From NCBI RefSeq assembly GCF_001042905.1, contig NZ_JYLB01000012.1, positions 62,001-126,000 on the forward strand: a stretch of DNA of 64,000 bases, read 5' to 3'. A program made the translations under genes and the position numbers. Positions 8,531 to 17,413 of this stretch are shown piece by piece. Position 1 is the first letter of the stretch. The number at the start of each line of letters is the position of its first letter. Source of the DNA: Pseudomonas lini. Lineage in GTDB: Bacteria > Pseudomonadota > Gammaproteobacteria > Pseudomonadales > Pseudomonadaceae. Under the pieces are notes generated by a model. That model worked only from the letters and a program-made list of their open reading frames with translations. It made no database searches and was not told the DNA's origin.

Positions 8531-8845
8531 ATGGCCCGCACCACAGCAAAGACTGCTCAAGAAGTTCTGATGGAAGATTTTCAGACACTGGTCACCGACA
8601 CTGAAAGATTGCTGGAACACACCAAATCCCTGGCTGGCGATCAAGCCGATGAGTTGCGCCAGCAGATCCATGACAGTCTGCTGCGCGCGCGGGAAACCCT
8701 GAGATTGACCGAAGACTCTGTGCGCGAGCGCGGCAAAGCCGCTGTCACCGCCACGGAAGATTACGTCCAGGCCAACCCATGGCAATCGGTCGGAATCGCG
8801 GCGGGCGTGGGCTTCCTGATCGGCCTGCTGGCCACTCGGCGCTGA
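8531..8845 (+). CDS. ElaB/YqjD/DUF883-family membrane-anchored protein
   Basis: A 104-residue protein. The first 75 residues form a long charged helix (ETLRLTEDSVRERGKAAV) and the end is a single membrane anchor (VGIAAGVGFLIGLLATRR). Family members such as YqjD and ElaB in E. coli are inner-membrane proteins that can bind ribosomes in stationary phase. That role is family knowledge, not shown here. ATG 8531 has GGAG nine bases upstream. It is the first gene of a tight three-gene operon. Confidence 0.85.
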   Translation: MARTTAKTAQEVLMEDFQTLVTDTERLLEHTKSLAGDQADELRQQIHDSLLRARETLRLTEDSVRERGKAAVTATEDYVQANPWQSVGIAAGVGFLIGLLATRR

Positions 8846-8846
8846 T

Positions 8847-9236
8847 ATGGCGATCGGCGAATCCGGCCCGTCCGCGACGGGCACCGGCTCATCACCGCGG
8901 CGCCTCGGTGCCGCGTTTCTTGGACTGCTGCACAGTCATGTCGAGTTGTTTGGCATTGAATTGCAGGAACAAAAAGCACGCACCGTAAGCCTGTTGCTGT
9001 TTGCAGGCCTCACGCTGGTCTTTGCCTTGTTGTTGCTGGTGGGGTTGTCGACGCTGGTGTTGATCCTGTTTTGGGACACCTATCGCCTGGCCGCAATCAT
9101 CGGGCTCTGTGTGTTCTATACCCTCGCCGCGTTGTTCTGTGCGATGCGCTTGAGAGCAGCGATTTTCGATGAGTCCTCGCCCTTCCACGGCACCCTGGAA
9201 GAGTTGGCCAATGATCGGGAGCGCCTGTTGCCATGA
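8847..9236 (+). CDS. Phage holin family / YqjE-type membrane protein
   Basis: A 129-residue protein with two adjacent hydrophobic hairpin segments near residues 48-75 and 82-103 (LLLFAGLTLVFALLLLVG and AAIIGLCVFYTLAALFCA), matching the YqjE family that is often labelled holin superfamily III. The start follows the previous stop by one base (TGATATG), and its stop overlaps the next start, so it is translationally coupled. No lysis role is implied by the context; it belongs with the DUF883 protein. Confidence 0.82.
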   Translation: MAIGESGPSATGTGSSPRRLGAAFLGLLHSHVELFGIELQEQKARTVSLLLFAGLTLVFALLLLVGLSTLVLILFWDTYRLAAIIGLCVFYTLAALFCAMRLRAAIFDESSPFHGTLEELANDRERLLP

Positions 9237-9568
9237 GCATGTCTGAACTTCCCCGCAACAGCTCGCGCACGGAAATGCGCAAGGCGCTGATTCGCCTGCG
9301 CATGGAAATGCATCGCCAGGAAATCCGCCACGAATCCCAACACCTGCTGCATCCCCTGCAACGGGTGCGTGGCATGACGCAAAACCTGCAAGACGGCCTC
9401 GGCATCAAACACGCCCCGCTCTGGGGCATCGCGGCCGTGATCGGGTTGGGCTTTCTGACCGGCAAGGGTGCCAAGGGTGGTATCGGCAGCCTGACTCGGC
9501 TGGCTCGCTTGGGCGTCACGCTGGGGCCACTGATCAAGCTGATCATGCAGAATTCGCGCAAACACTAA
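9233..9568 (+). CDS. Third gene of the DUF883/YqjE operon (YqjK-like position)
   Basis: A 111-residue protein. The first 55 residues are highly charged and helical (RKALIRLRMEMHRQEIRH), followed by two short hydrophobic stretches (LWGIAAVIGLGFLTG and LGVTLGPLIKLIM). It overlaps the preceding gene by the four bases ATGA. In enterobacteria the matching slot holds YqjK; sequence resemblance is limited, so this is a positional analogy. It is likely a peripheral or membrane-bound partner of the two upstream proteins. Confidence 0.65.
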   Translation: MSMSELPRNSSRTEMRKALIRLRMEMHRQEIRHESQHLLHPLQRVRGMTQNLQDGLGIKHAPLWGIAAVIGLGFLTGKGAKGGIGSLTRLARLGVTLGPLIKLIMQNSRKH

Positions 9569-9691
9569 TCAGTCCTGTTTGGCTGCATTCTTGCACACCA
9601 CCGGGATTAGCCTCTTTTATCGAGAGGTTAGTCCTGCGTGCCTGCTTGGTGTCCAGGTTTACCCAGAACAAAACCTCACTAAGGAGGCCTC

Positions 9692-10855
9692 GTGATCGAC
9701 GGGCAACCGCTCGCCTGCTTTCAGCCGTTTATCGATACCGCCACGGGCCGCATCGCTGGCGTCGAAGCGCTGGGTCGACTGCGTCAGGCCGACGACCAAC
9801 TGACCTCGGTAGGACCACTGTTCGCCGACCCGCGAACGCCCGCCATCGCCCTGCGTCGTCTCGATCGCCAGATTCGCGATAATGCCCTGAGCCGTCTGCA
9901 TGAAGCGCCCCCAGACTGGTTTCTCAGCCTGAACATATCGCCCCGCTGGATCAGCCGCTTGCGCCGGGACCAGGCACTGCCGAGCCTCAAGCAACTGAGC
10001 AGGCATGGCGTCGACGCGCAACGAATCGTCTTCGAAATCACCGAACTGGGCGGCGACAGCCAGCGTCTTGCCGAAGTCGTGGCCCGCTACCGACAAGCCG
10101 GGGCGCGGATCGCCATCGATGATTTCGGTGCCGGTTACTCTCAGCTTGATCGCGTGCTGGCCCTGCAACCGGACATTCTCAAGCTCGACATGCGGCTGTT
10201 CCAGGCCGCCGCATTGGGTGGCCCCAGCAGCGACGTGGTAAAGGCCCTGGCGCAAATGGCGGAAAAAACCGGGTGCTGGATTATCGCTGAGGGCGTGGAA
10301 ACCGAAGCTCAACTGAATTTTGCCCTGGAGTGTGGTTCACGCTACGTACAGGGCTTTCTGTTTGCCCGCGCGCAAGCTGATTTCTTCGCCACAGATGCCT
10401 TTGTCGAGCGCTTCGCACAACTGCGCCAGCGCTATGTTCAGCAAAAACTGGCTGAGCGCGCACGCCTGATGATCATGCGCCAGCAACTCAGCGAATTGAT
10501 GACCATCCTGCAAGCCTGGGCTCAAGCCAGCGCGCCCCTCAGCACCTTGCCGCAACTGGAAGCGTTTCCCTGGTTGTTGCGTTTTTATCAATGCGACCGC
10601 CACGGCACGCAGCTGACCCCCAACCTGGAATGGCGCAACAACGGTTGGGAGGCGGATAACCGCTACCTGGGCCATAACTGGTCATGGCGCCCCTACTTTT
10701 ATCACTTGCTGGCCGAGGGTTGGGAGGAGCGCCGGCTGACGCTTTCCAACACCTACCGCGACGCCACCAGCAATCAGTACTGCCTCACCGCCGGGCAATT
10801 TTTCGACAATGGCGAGCGATTGCTGCTCATCGATATCGATGCCGCGGGGCTGTAG
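9692..10855 (+). CDS. EAL-domain cyclic-di-GMP phosphodiesterase with C-terminal YkuI_C/PAS-like domain
   Basis: A 387-residue cytoplasmic protein. Residues about 1-245 form an EAL domain with the catalytic set intact: GVEALGR, SLNISPRW (Asn), IVFEITELGG (Glu), IAIDDFGAGYS (Asp-Asp), DILKLDMRLF (Lys), IIAEGVETEAQ (Glu) and YVQGFLFARA (Gln). Active hydrolysis of c-di-GMP is expected. The C-terminal 140 residues (WSWRPYFYHLLAEGW, LSNTYRDATSNQYCL) look like the PAS/Cache-like domain that follows EAL in YkuI. The start is GTG 9692, chosen for the strong AAGGAGG five bases upstream. No membrane segment is seen. Confidence 0.87.
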   Translation: MIDGQPLACFQPFIDTATGRIAGVEALGRLRQADDQLTSVGPLFADPRTPAIALRRLDRQIRDNALSRLHEAPPDWFLSLNISPRWISRLRRDQALPSLKQLSRHGVDAQRIVFEITELGGDSQRLAEVVARYRQAGARIAIDDFGAGYSQLDRVLALQPDILKLDMRLFQAAALGGPSSDVVKALAQMAEKTGCWIIAEGVETEAQLNFALECGSRYVQGFLFARAQADFFATDAFVERFAQLRQRYVQQKLAERARLMIMRQQLSELMTILQAWAQASAPLSTLPQLEAFPWLLRFYQCDRHGTQLTPNLEWRNNGWEADNRYLGHNWSWRPYFYHLLAEGWEERRLTLSNTYRDATSNQYCLTAGQFFDNGERLLLIDIDAAGL

Positions 10856-10922
10856 TTCTTCTTGCAGGGACCGGCACGAACCGGGAAGCTAGGGAATCAG
10901 TCACCTGACGGAGAAACCAGCC

Positions 10923-12254
10923 TTGGATTGGCAAACCCTGCTTACCCGCGAACGCCTCGGAAAGCCTGTGCACAGCCCGGAAGAACTCGGCCGCAGCCCT
11001 TTCCATAAAGACCACGACCGCATCATTTTCTCGGGCGCGTTTCGCCGTCTCGGGCGTAAGACCCAGGTCCATCCGGTCTCCAGCAACGATCACATCCACA
11101 CGCGCCTGACCCACTCACTGGAAGTCAGTTGCGTCGGTCGTTCGTTGGGCATGCGCGTCGGTGAAACCATCCGTAGCGCCCTGCCTGACTGGTGCGAACC
11201 GAGCGACCTGGGAATGGTGGTGCAATCGGCTTGCCTGGCCCATGACATCGGTAATCCGCCCTTCGGTCATTCCGGTGAAGACGCGATCCGCCACTGGTTC
11301 CAGCAGGCCGCAGGCCGTGGCTGGCTGGATGCGATGAACGAAGCCGAACGCAATGACTTCCTCAATTTCGAAGGCAATGCCCAAGGTTTCCGGGTGCTTA
11401 CCCAGCTTGAATACCACCAGTTCGAAGGGGGAACCCGGCTGACCTACGCCACGCTGGGCACCTACCTGAAATACCCGTGGACGGCTCGGCACGCCGACTC
11501 ACTGGGCTACAAGAAGCACAAGTTCGGTTGCTATCAGAGCGAACTGCCGCTGCTGGAACAGATCGCTCAAAAGCTCGGCCTGCCCCAGCTGGACGAACAG
11601 CGCTGGGCGCGCCATCCACTGGTGTACCTGATGGAGGCCGCCGACGACATTTGCTACGCGCTGATCGATCTGGAAGATGGCCTGGAAATGGAGCTGCTGG
11701 AATACGCCGAAGTCGAGTCCCTGCTGCTGGACCTGGTGGGCGACGACCTCCCGGAAACCTATCGCCAGCTCGGTTCGCAGGATTCGCGTCGGCGCAAACT
11801 GGCGATCCTGCGGGGCAAAGCCATCGAACACCTGACCAACGCAGCAGCCCGAGCGTTCGTCGAGCAACAAGACGCGCTACTGGCCGGCACGCTGCCTGGT
11901 GACCTGGTGGAACACATGCATGGCCCCGCCAAACGCTGCGTCTTGAATGCCAAGGACATGGCGCGCAAAAAAATCTTCCAGGACAAGCGCAAGACGCTCC
12001 ATGAAATCGGCGCCTACACCACCCTTGAAATCCTGCTCAACGCCTTTTGCGGCGCGGCACTAGAGCAGCACAACGGCCGTACGCCATCCTTCAAGCACCG
12101 TCGCATACTCGACCTGTTGGGCAACAATGCACCCGATCCTCACGGCCCTTTACACACCTCCTTCTTGCGCATGATTGATTTCATCGCCGGCATGACCGAC
12201 AGCTATGCCGGTGAAATGGCGCTGGAAATGACCGGTCGTTCAAGCCACCGATAA
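10923..12254 (+). CDS. dGTPase-like deoxynucleoside triphosphate triphosphohydrolase
   Basis: An HD-superfamily enzyme of 443 residues that removes tripolyphosphate from dNTPs and helps set nucleotide pools. The metal-binding histidines and aspartates are visible in THSLEVSCVGRSLG, ACLAHDIGNPPFGHSGEDA and MEAADDICYALIDLEDGLE. The N-terminus has FRRLGRKTQVHPV, typical of Dgt-like proteins. The length matches the bacterial dGTPase type 2 group. The start is a TTG at 10923 with GGAG eleven bases away, a weak setup. It ends 6 bases before an inverted repeat likely to terminate it. Confidence 0.88.
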   Translation: MDWQTLLTRERLGKPVHSPEELGRSPFHKDHDRIIFSGAFRRLGRKTQVHPVSSNDHIHTRLTHSLEVSCVGRSLGMRVGETIRSALPDWCEPSDLGMVVQSACLAHDIGNPPFGHSGEDAIRHWFQQAAGRGWLDAMNEAERNDFLNFEGNAQGFRVLTQLEYHQFEGGTRLTYATLGTYLKYPWTARHADSLGYKKHKFGCYQSELPLLEQIAQKLGLPQLDEQRWARHPLVYLMEAADDICYALIDLEDGLEMELLEYAEVESLLLDLVGDDLPETYRQLGSQDSRRRKLAILRGKAIEHLTNAAARAFVEQQDALLAGTLPGDLVEHMHGPAKRCVLNAKDMARKKIFQDKRKTLHEIGAYTTLEILLNAFCGAALEQHNGRTPSFKHRRILDLLGNNAPDPHGPLHTSFLRMIDFIAGMTDSYAGEMALEMTGRSSHR

Positions 12255-12260
12255 AACGTA

Positions 12261-12299
12261 TCGATCAGCCGTGTCAGAGAGCTCTGAGCGGCTGATCGA
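12261..12299 (+). terminator. Inverted repeat after the dGTPase gene
   Basis: Eleven-base arms TCGATCAGCCG (12261-12271) and CGGCTGATCGA (12289-12299), with a further complementary core in the loop, followed by ATTTCTC. It is a probable transcription terminator, though the T-tract is weak. Confidence 0.6.
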
Positions 12300-12423
12300 A
12301 TTTCTCGACAATCATCCGTATTTCAACGTCAACAGAATCGCCCTACACCTTGTGCAGAGCTGACTGATCGATTGTTCGGCCGTCTCGCGAAATAATCACC
12401 CTCCCCTGCTCGACAGATGACGC

Positions 12424-12828
12424 ATGAAAACTCCTATGTTCAAACATGATTGGCGCATCCTGCTGGTGGAAGATCATCCCTTTCAGCTACGGGCGACTCA
12501 GTACCTGCTCGAGAGTTATGGCTTCACCCAACTGACCGCCACTGACAGTGCCAAAGGCGCCTTGCAACAAATGCTCAAGGTTGCGCAACCGTTCGATATT
12601 CTTCTGTGCGATCAATGCCTGCCCGACCTTCCCGGCCTTGATTTGATTGAATACGCCAGTCACCGGGGGATGATCAGACAGGCCATACTTCTGAGCAGCC
12701 TGACATCCGTCGAACTGGACAAACTTAAAATAATGGCCTACGAACATGGACTACCCTTGCTCGGTTACTTGATCAAGCCATTGAAACAATCAGACTTCAG
12801 AAACTTGTTGACCTTGGCCTCAGCATAA
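12424..12828 (+). CDS. Stand-alone receiver-domain response regulator (RocR-receiver-like)
   Basis: A 134-residue protein made of one receiver domain and nothing else. The acidic pocket is E16-D17 (ILLVEDHPFQ), the phospho-acceptor is D63 (ILLCDQCLPDLPG), the Ser/Thr is in AILLSSLTS, and the switch lysine is K118 (GYLIKPL). The pattern ILLSS...GLPLLGYLIKPL resembles the receiver of RocR, which in P. aeruginosa is fused to an EAL domain; here no output domain follows. It stands 256 bases before a BvgA-like regulator gene. A role as a phosphate sink or protein-interaction regulator is an inference. Confidence 0.8.
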   Translation: MKTPMFKHDWRILLVEDHPFQLRATQYLLESYGFTQLTATDSAKGALQQMLKVAQPFDILLCDQCLPDLPGLDLIEYASHRGMIRQAILLSSLTSVELDKLKIMAYEHGLPLLGYLIKPLKQSDFRNLLTLASA

Positions 12829-13084
12829 AAACACGAGAACCCAAACGTACTAAAACAATGACCAACATATAGGTCCAAACCTCCAACTCAATACTTTCAA
12901 CCTCTTGACTAGTCTTACCAAATTTTTGCCTTTCCTCATGCAAAACCTAGTTGATACGTAGTCCCATTCTTCTTCATTTGTAGGACTTTTCCTATATTGC
13001 CGCTACAGCCCCCTCAGTTCATGCGGCCCCTCAACTATCTGAGCTAAGGTGCGCGCTTTATTTGTGCACGTATGGGATTTGATT
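12829..13084 (+). promoter_or_regulatory. AT-rich leader upstream of the BvgA-like gene, with an inverted heptad pair
   Basis: This gap is clearly richer in A and T than its neighbours. At 12981-12994 it holds TAGGACTTTTCCTA. The right half, TTTCCTA, matches the BvgA-family heptad, and the left half, TAGGACT, is its inverted copy with two mismatches. It lies about 90 bases before the start codon, so autoregulation by the downstream NarL/LuxR-type regulator is a reasonable guess. No terminator with a T-run is evident after the preceding receiver gene. Confidence 0.45.
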
Positions 13085-13711
13085 ATGAACTCCGTTTTTA
13101 TTGTCGACGATCACCCTGTCATCCGCCTTGCCGTTCGAATGCTGCTGGAACATGAAGGTTACAAAGTCGTCGGCGAAACTGACAATGGGGTCGATGCAAT
13201 GCAGATGGTTCGCGAATGCATGCCAGACCTGATCATCCTCGACATCGGCATTCCCAAACTGGATGGACTGGAAGTTCTCTCCCGTTTCAACGCCATGAGT
13301 ACACCATTAAAAACATTGGTATTAACTGCACAATGCCCGAAGCTTTTCGGTATTCGCTGCATGCAGTCCGGTGCATCGGGGTATGTATGCAAACAGGAAG
13401 AACTCAGTGAATTGATGAGCGCGATAAAAGCGGTTTTATCAGGTTACAACTATTTCCCCAGTCAGGCCTTGAACCCTGTTCGGTGTGACGACGCGCAGTG
13501 GGCCGATCTGGAGTTATTTAAATCCGTTAACGATCGAGAACTGATGGTGTTACAACTTTTCGCCCAAGGCCGCACCAATAAAGAAATTGCCAAGGGTATG
13601 TTTCTCAGCAATAAAACTGTCAGCACTTATAAAAAACGACTCATGCAAAAACTCAAGGCCAAATCCCTGGTTGAACTCATCGATATGGCAAAACGTAACG
13701 CGTTAGTGTGA
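13085..13711 (+). CDS. BvgA/EvgA/RocA-type response regulator (NarL/LuxR family)
   Basis: A 208-residue DNA-binding response regulator. The receiver (about 1-120) has D8-D9 (VFIVDDHPVIRLA), phospho-acceptor D53 (LIILDIGIPKLDG), Thr in TLVLTAQCP and the lysine in YVCKQEELSE. The LuxR helix-turn-helix lies at about 145-205 (DRELMVLQLFAQGRTNKEIA, then SNKTVSTYKKRLMQKL). ATG 13085 starts the domain directly. The stop overlaps the GTG of the following BvgS-like kinase (GTGA), so the two form a coupled two-component pair. Confidence 0.88.
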   Translation: MNSVFIVDDHPVIRLAVRMLLEHEGYKVVGETDNGVDAMQMVRECMPDLIILDIGIPKLDGLEVLSRFNAMSTPLKTLVLTAQCPKLFGIRCMQSGASGYVCKQEELSELMSAIKAVLSGYNYFPSQALNPVRCDDAQWADLELFKSVNDRELMVLQLFAQGRTNKEIAKGMFLSNKTVSTYKKRLMQKLKAKSLVELIDMAKRNALV

Positions 13712-16700
13712 GAAACAGGATGCCCAGCCGTTTCAAGGATTATCTAATACTCATGGCCGCGGGTTTATGCCTGAGCACCTCAGTACTCGCGGCTCAGACG
13801 GCCAGCGAGCACTACACCCTGCTCAGTCGATCGACGGCCGGACACATGGAAGTCCAACTGGATACCTCACAACGACAATGGGTTAAAGAAAAACGTGAAT
13901 TGATCCTCGGTACATCGGCCCCGGATTATCCTCCTTTCGACCTGACCCTCAGCGGCCATGACTATGAAGGTTTCACCGCCGATTACGCAGGCATCCTTGG
14001 CAAGGCCATAGGGTTGCCGGTCAAGGTTCAGCGCTTCGCATCCCGGGGGGCCGCGATCGAGGCGCTGGAAAAAGGCCAGGTCGATATGCTCGGCACCGCC
14101 AATGGGTTCGAGGCCGACAATGCCGACATTGCCCTATCCACCCCTTATGCGGTGGATCAACCCGTACTGGTGACACGAGAAGGAGAAACCAGGTCGCTGA
14201 CCGATGGACTTGCCGGCATGCGGCTGAGCATGGTGTATCACTATCTGCCTCTGGACGAGGTCAGGGCGCTGTATCCGAAGGCAATCATCACCTCCTATCC
14301 GTCCTACCAGAATGCAATCAATGCGGTTGCCTTCGACCAGGCCGACGTTTTTCTCGGCGACACCATTTCAACCCACTACATGATCAACAAGGGGTATCTG
14401 AACAACATCCGCATGGCCAACTTCGGTAAACACGAAGCCCATGGTTTCAGCTTTGCCGTGCAAAAGGACAACCCGGATCTGCTCGGGATCATCAACGCGG
14501 TACTCAAGACCATCCCCACCAGCGAGCGAGAAAACATCGCCAAGCGCTGGAGTGCCGGCAGCGACATACTTCTCACCGATCACAAACTGCAACTCAGCCA
14601 CCGCGAAGAACGCTGGCTGGCACAACATCCAGTCGTGCGCGTCGTGGTCAATGAAGCGTTTGCGCCGCTGACGTTTTTCGACAGCGACGGCAACTTTCGA
14701 GGTGTCACGGCGGATTTGCTCGAGCTGATCAGATTGCGCACCGGTTTGCGTTTCGAAATCCAGCGCAGCCGAAGCGATGACGAGATGATCGAGCAGATCG
14801 CTAACCATCAGGCTGACCTGATCGCCGCCTTGCTCCCCAGCGTCCAACGTGAAACGACGTTGAACTTCAGCCGCCCCTATCTGGAAAACTCCTTTGTACT
14901 TCTGACGCGCAAAGCGGCCGACAGCCCGACAAACCTCACGCAATTGCAGGACAAACGCCTGGCCATCGCCCAAGGCCATCCACTGGTGGGTTACCTGCGC
15001 AGCGAGTTTCCGCGGATCAACCTGGTTGAAACCCCGGACACGTTCAGTGCCGTGGAGTTGCTCGCCGAGGGCCAGGCAGAAGGTGCGGTGAACTCTTTGG
15101 TGATTGCCAACTACTTCATCTCATCGCGGATCTTCGAACAGACACTTCAGATCAGCACCACCATCGGTACCCGACAGGCAGCGTTTTCCCTGGCAACCGG
15201 GCGCGACGCCAAAGAACTGAACGCCATCCTCGACAAGGCACTGCTGAGCATCGCACCGGAAGAGTTGGGCATCATCAACAACCGCTGGCGTGGCTATTCA
15301 GCGGCCACGCAAAGTACCTGGCGCAACTATCACCGCGTGTTCTATCAGATCGTTATCAGCGCCGGTGTATTGCTGCTGATATCCATTGCCTGGAACGCCT
15401 ATATGAGGCGCCAGATAAAACAGCGGCAAGCGGCCGAGCGCGCCTTGAACGATCAACTGGAATTCATGCGATCGCTGGTCAATGGCACGCCTCATCCCAT
15501 TTATGTGCGGGATCGCCAGGGATTGCTGCAAAGCTGCAACGACAGTTACCTGCAAACCTTCTGCGCGAAACGCGAAGACATCATCGGTAAAGGTGTCATG
15601 CAGGGCAGCCTCGGCAACGCCTTCGAAGCACGGGAATATCAGGCGGACTACCAGCGCGTCATGGCCGAAGGGACGCCGCTGATTCTCGACCGTCCGTTGC
15701 ACATCGACGACCGCAAGCTGACGATCTATCACTGGATTCTTCCCTATCGCGACTCGAGCGGTGACGTGCAAGGCATCATTGGCGGCTGGATCGACATCAG
15801 CGAACGCCGGCAACTGTTCGATGAGTTGCGGGCCGCTAAAGAGCAAGCCGATGCTGCCAACCGAGCTAAAAGTACCTTTCTGGCGACCATGAGCCATGAG
15901 ATCCGTACGCCCATGAACGCAGTCATCGGCATGCTCGAACTGACGCTCAAACGTATCGATCACAGTCATCCGGATCGACCCGCCATCGATGTCGCGTACC
16001 ACTCGGCGAAAGACCTGCTGGAACTGATCGGGGACATTCTCGATATTGCGCATATCGAATCGGGGCGTCTGAGCCTGAACCCGGAGCGCGTCAATCTGGC
16101 TGAAACCGTAGCCTCCGTGGTGCGAATTTTCGACGGGTTGGCCCGGCAGAAAAACCTCGGACTGCAACTGGAATTCAGCCCTGCCAAACCGGCGACCGAT
16201 GTCATGTTGGACCCGATGCGTTTCAAGCAGGTGCTGTCCAATCTGATCAGCAATGCCATCAAGTTCACGCAACAGGGCCAAGTCAGGATCAGCGTCGAGT
16301 TGCAGCCGACCGACGAGCCCGACCGGGTCCAGTTGCAGTTGCGGGTTGAAGACAGTGGCGCAGGGATCAGCGAACAGGATCAACAGCGCTTGTTCGAGCC
16401 CTTCGTCCAGGCCGATAACTCCGGCCAGTTAGCCAGAAGCGGGGCGGGGCTGGGCCTGGTGATCAGCCGCAATTTGTGCGAAATGATGGGCGGCAGCCTG
16501 CAATTGAACAGTCAGTCGGGAGTCGGCACCCAGGTCCGGGTTTCGCTGAACCTGGCCACCCTGCCGACAGAACGGATGCCGGAACCTGCCGAGCTGCAAA
16601 TCCACCCGAGCACTGCCCCCTTGAACGTTCTGGTGGTCGATGATCACCCCGCCAATCGCTTGCTCATGTGCCAGCAACTGGAGTTTCTGGGGCATCGGTT

Positions 16701-17364
16701 CAACGTCGCAGCGGATGGCGAGGCGGGGTTCGAGGCATGGAAGAATCAGCCATTCGATTTGGTGATTGCTGATTGCAACATGCCGATCATGAATGGATAT
16801 GAGCTGGTCCGTGCCATTCGCCAACATGAACAGCACCTGCAGCGCCCTCCCTGCACCGTTCTGGGTTTCACCGCCAACGCGCAGCCGGAGGAAAGACAAC
16901 GCTGCAAACTGGCCGGGATGGACGATTGCCTGTTCAAACCCCTCAGCCTGACGGCCTTGAACCAATGGGTCGAAGGCATCACGCCGATGGTCCGCGAGCC
17001 AGCCTTCAGTCTGGAGGGGCTGCACCTGTTGACCGGTGGCAACCCGACACTGAACCAGCGATTGTTGACCGAACTGCTTAACAGCAACCGCCTGGACCGA
17101 AAAGCGCTGCTGGCGTTATCCGAGTCAAAGGACCGGCAGTCACTCCTCGACATTGCCCACAAAATCAAGGGCGCGGCCCGAATCGTCCAGGCATCCCGGC
17201 TGATCGACAGCTGCGAGGCGCTCGAACAGGCCTGCAATAACAGGCTCCACCACGATGAAGTGGCCAATTGCAGCAAGTCCATGGAGCGCGCCATGCTCGA
17301 ACTGGAGCAGGCATTGCAACAACAGATGGCACGCCATGACAAAAGCAGAATGAAGGAGCATTAA
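13708..17364 (+). CDS. BvgS/EvgS/RocS-type unorthodox hybrid sensor kinase
   Basis: A 1218-residue inner-membrane sensor. Order: signal sequence (about 1-30), two tandem periplasmic solute-binding (SBP_bac_3) domains (about 50-285 and 300-530), a membrane helix (VISAGVLLLISIAWNAYM, about 545-565), a PAS domain (about 590-705), HisKA with H730 in MSHEIRTPMNAV, HATPase (GAGLGLVISRNLCEMMGG), a receiver with D1022 (LVIADCNMPIMNG) and a C-terminal Hpt with H1151 (LDIAHKIKGAAR). All phosphorelay residues are present. It overlaps the regulator gene by four bases. The start is GTG 13708; an ATG at 13720 is possible. The ligand of the Venus-flytrap domains is unknown. Confidence 0.92.
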   Translation: MRNRMPSRFKDYLILMAAGLCLSTSVLAAQTASEHYTLLSRSTAGHMEVQLDTSQRQWVKEKRELILGTSAPDYPPFDLTLSGHDYEGFTADYAGILGKAIGLPVKVQRFASRGAAIEALEKGQVDMLGTANGFEADNADIALSTPYAVDQPVLVTREGETRSLTDGLAGMRLSMVYHYLPLDEVRALYPKAIITSYPSYQNAINAVAFDQADVFLGDTISTHYMINKGYLNNIRMANFGKHEAHGFSFAVQKDNPDLLGIINAVLKTIPTSERENIAKRWSAGSDILLTDHKLQLSHREERWLAQHPVVRVVVNEAFAPLTFFDSDGNFRGVTADLLELIRLRTGLRFEIQRSRSDDEMIEQIANHQADLIAALLPSVQRETTLNFSRPYLENSFVLLTRKAADSPTNLTQLQDKRLAIAQGHPLVGYLRSEFPRINLVETPDTFSAVELLAEGQAEGAVNSLVIANYFISSRIFEQTLQISTTIGTRQAAFSLATGRDAKELNAILDKALLSIAPEELGIINNRWRGYSAATQSTWRNYHRVFYQIVISAGVLLLISIAWNAYMRRQIKQRQAAERALNDQLEFMRSLVNGTPHPIYVRDRQGLLQSCNDSYLQTFCAKREDIIGKGVMQGSLGNAFEAREYQADYQRVMAEGTPLILDRPLHIDDRKLTIYHWILPYRDSSGDVQGIIGGWIDISERRQLFDELRAAKEQADAANRAKSTFLATMSHEIRTPMNAVIGMLELTLKRIDHSHPDRPAIDVAYHSAKDLLELIGDILDIAHIESGRLSLNPERVNLAETVASVVRIFDGLARQKNLGLQLEFSPAKPATDVMLDPMRFKQVLSNLISNAIKFTQQGQVRISVELQPTDEPDRVQLQLRVEDSGAGISEQDQQRLFEPFVQADNSGQLARSGAGLGLVISRNLCEMMGGSLQLNSQSGVGTQVRVSLNLATLPTERMPEPAELQIHPSTAPLNVLVVDDHPANRLLMCQQLEFLGHRFNVAADGEAGFEAWKNQPFDLVIADCNMPIMNGYELVRAIRQHEQHLQRPPCTVLGFTANAQPEERQRCKLAGMDDCLFKPLSLTALNQWVEGITPMVREPAFSLEGLHLLTGGNPTLNQRLLTELLNSNRLDRKALLALSESKDRQSLLDIAHKIKGAARIVQASRLIDSCEALEQACNNRLHHDEVANCSKSMERAMLELEQALQQQMARHDKSRMKEH

Positions 17365-17413
17365 CTATGCTTGGGGGCTGAGCAGTGTGTTAATCATCAT
17401 GGAGAAAGCTGCA

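Noticed and set aside
8847..9236. Phage lysis gene suggested by the holin-family label
   Set aside because: No other phage genes are nearby. The gene sits in a conserved-type YqjE operon.
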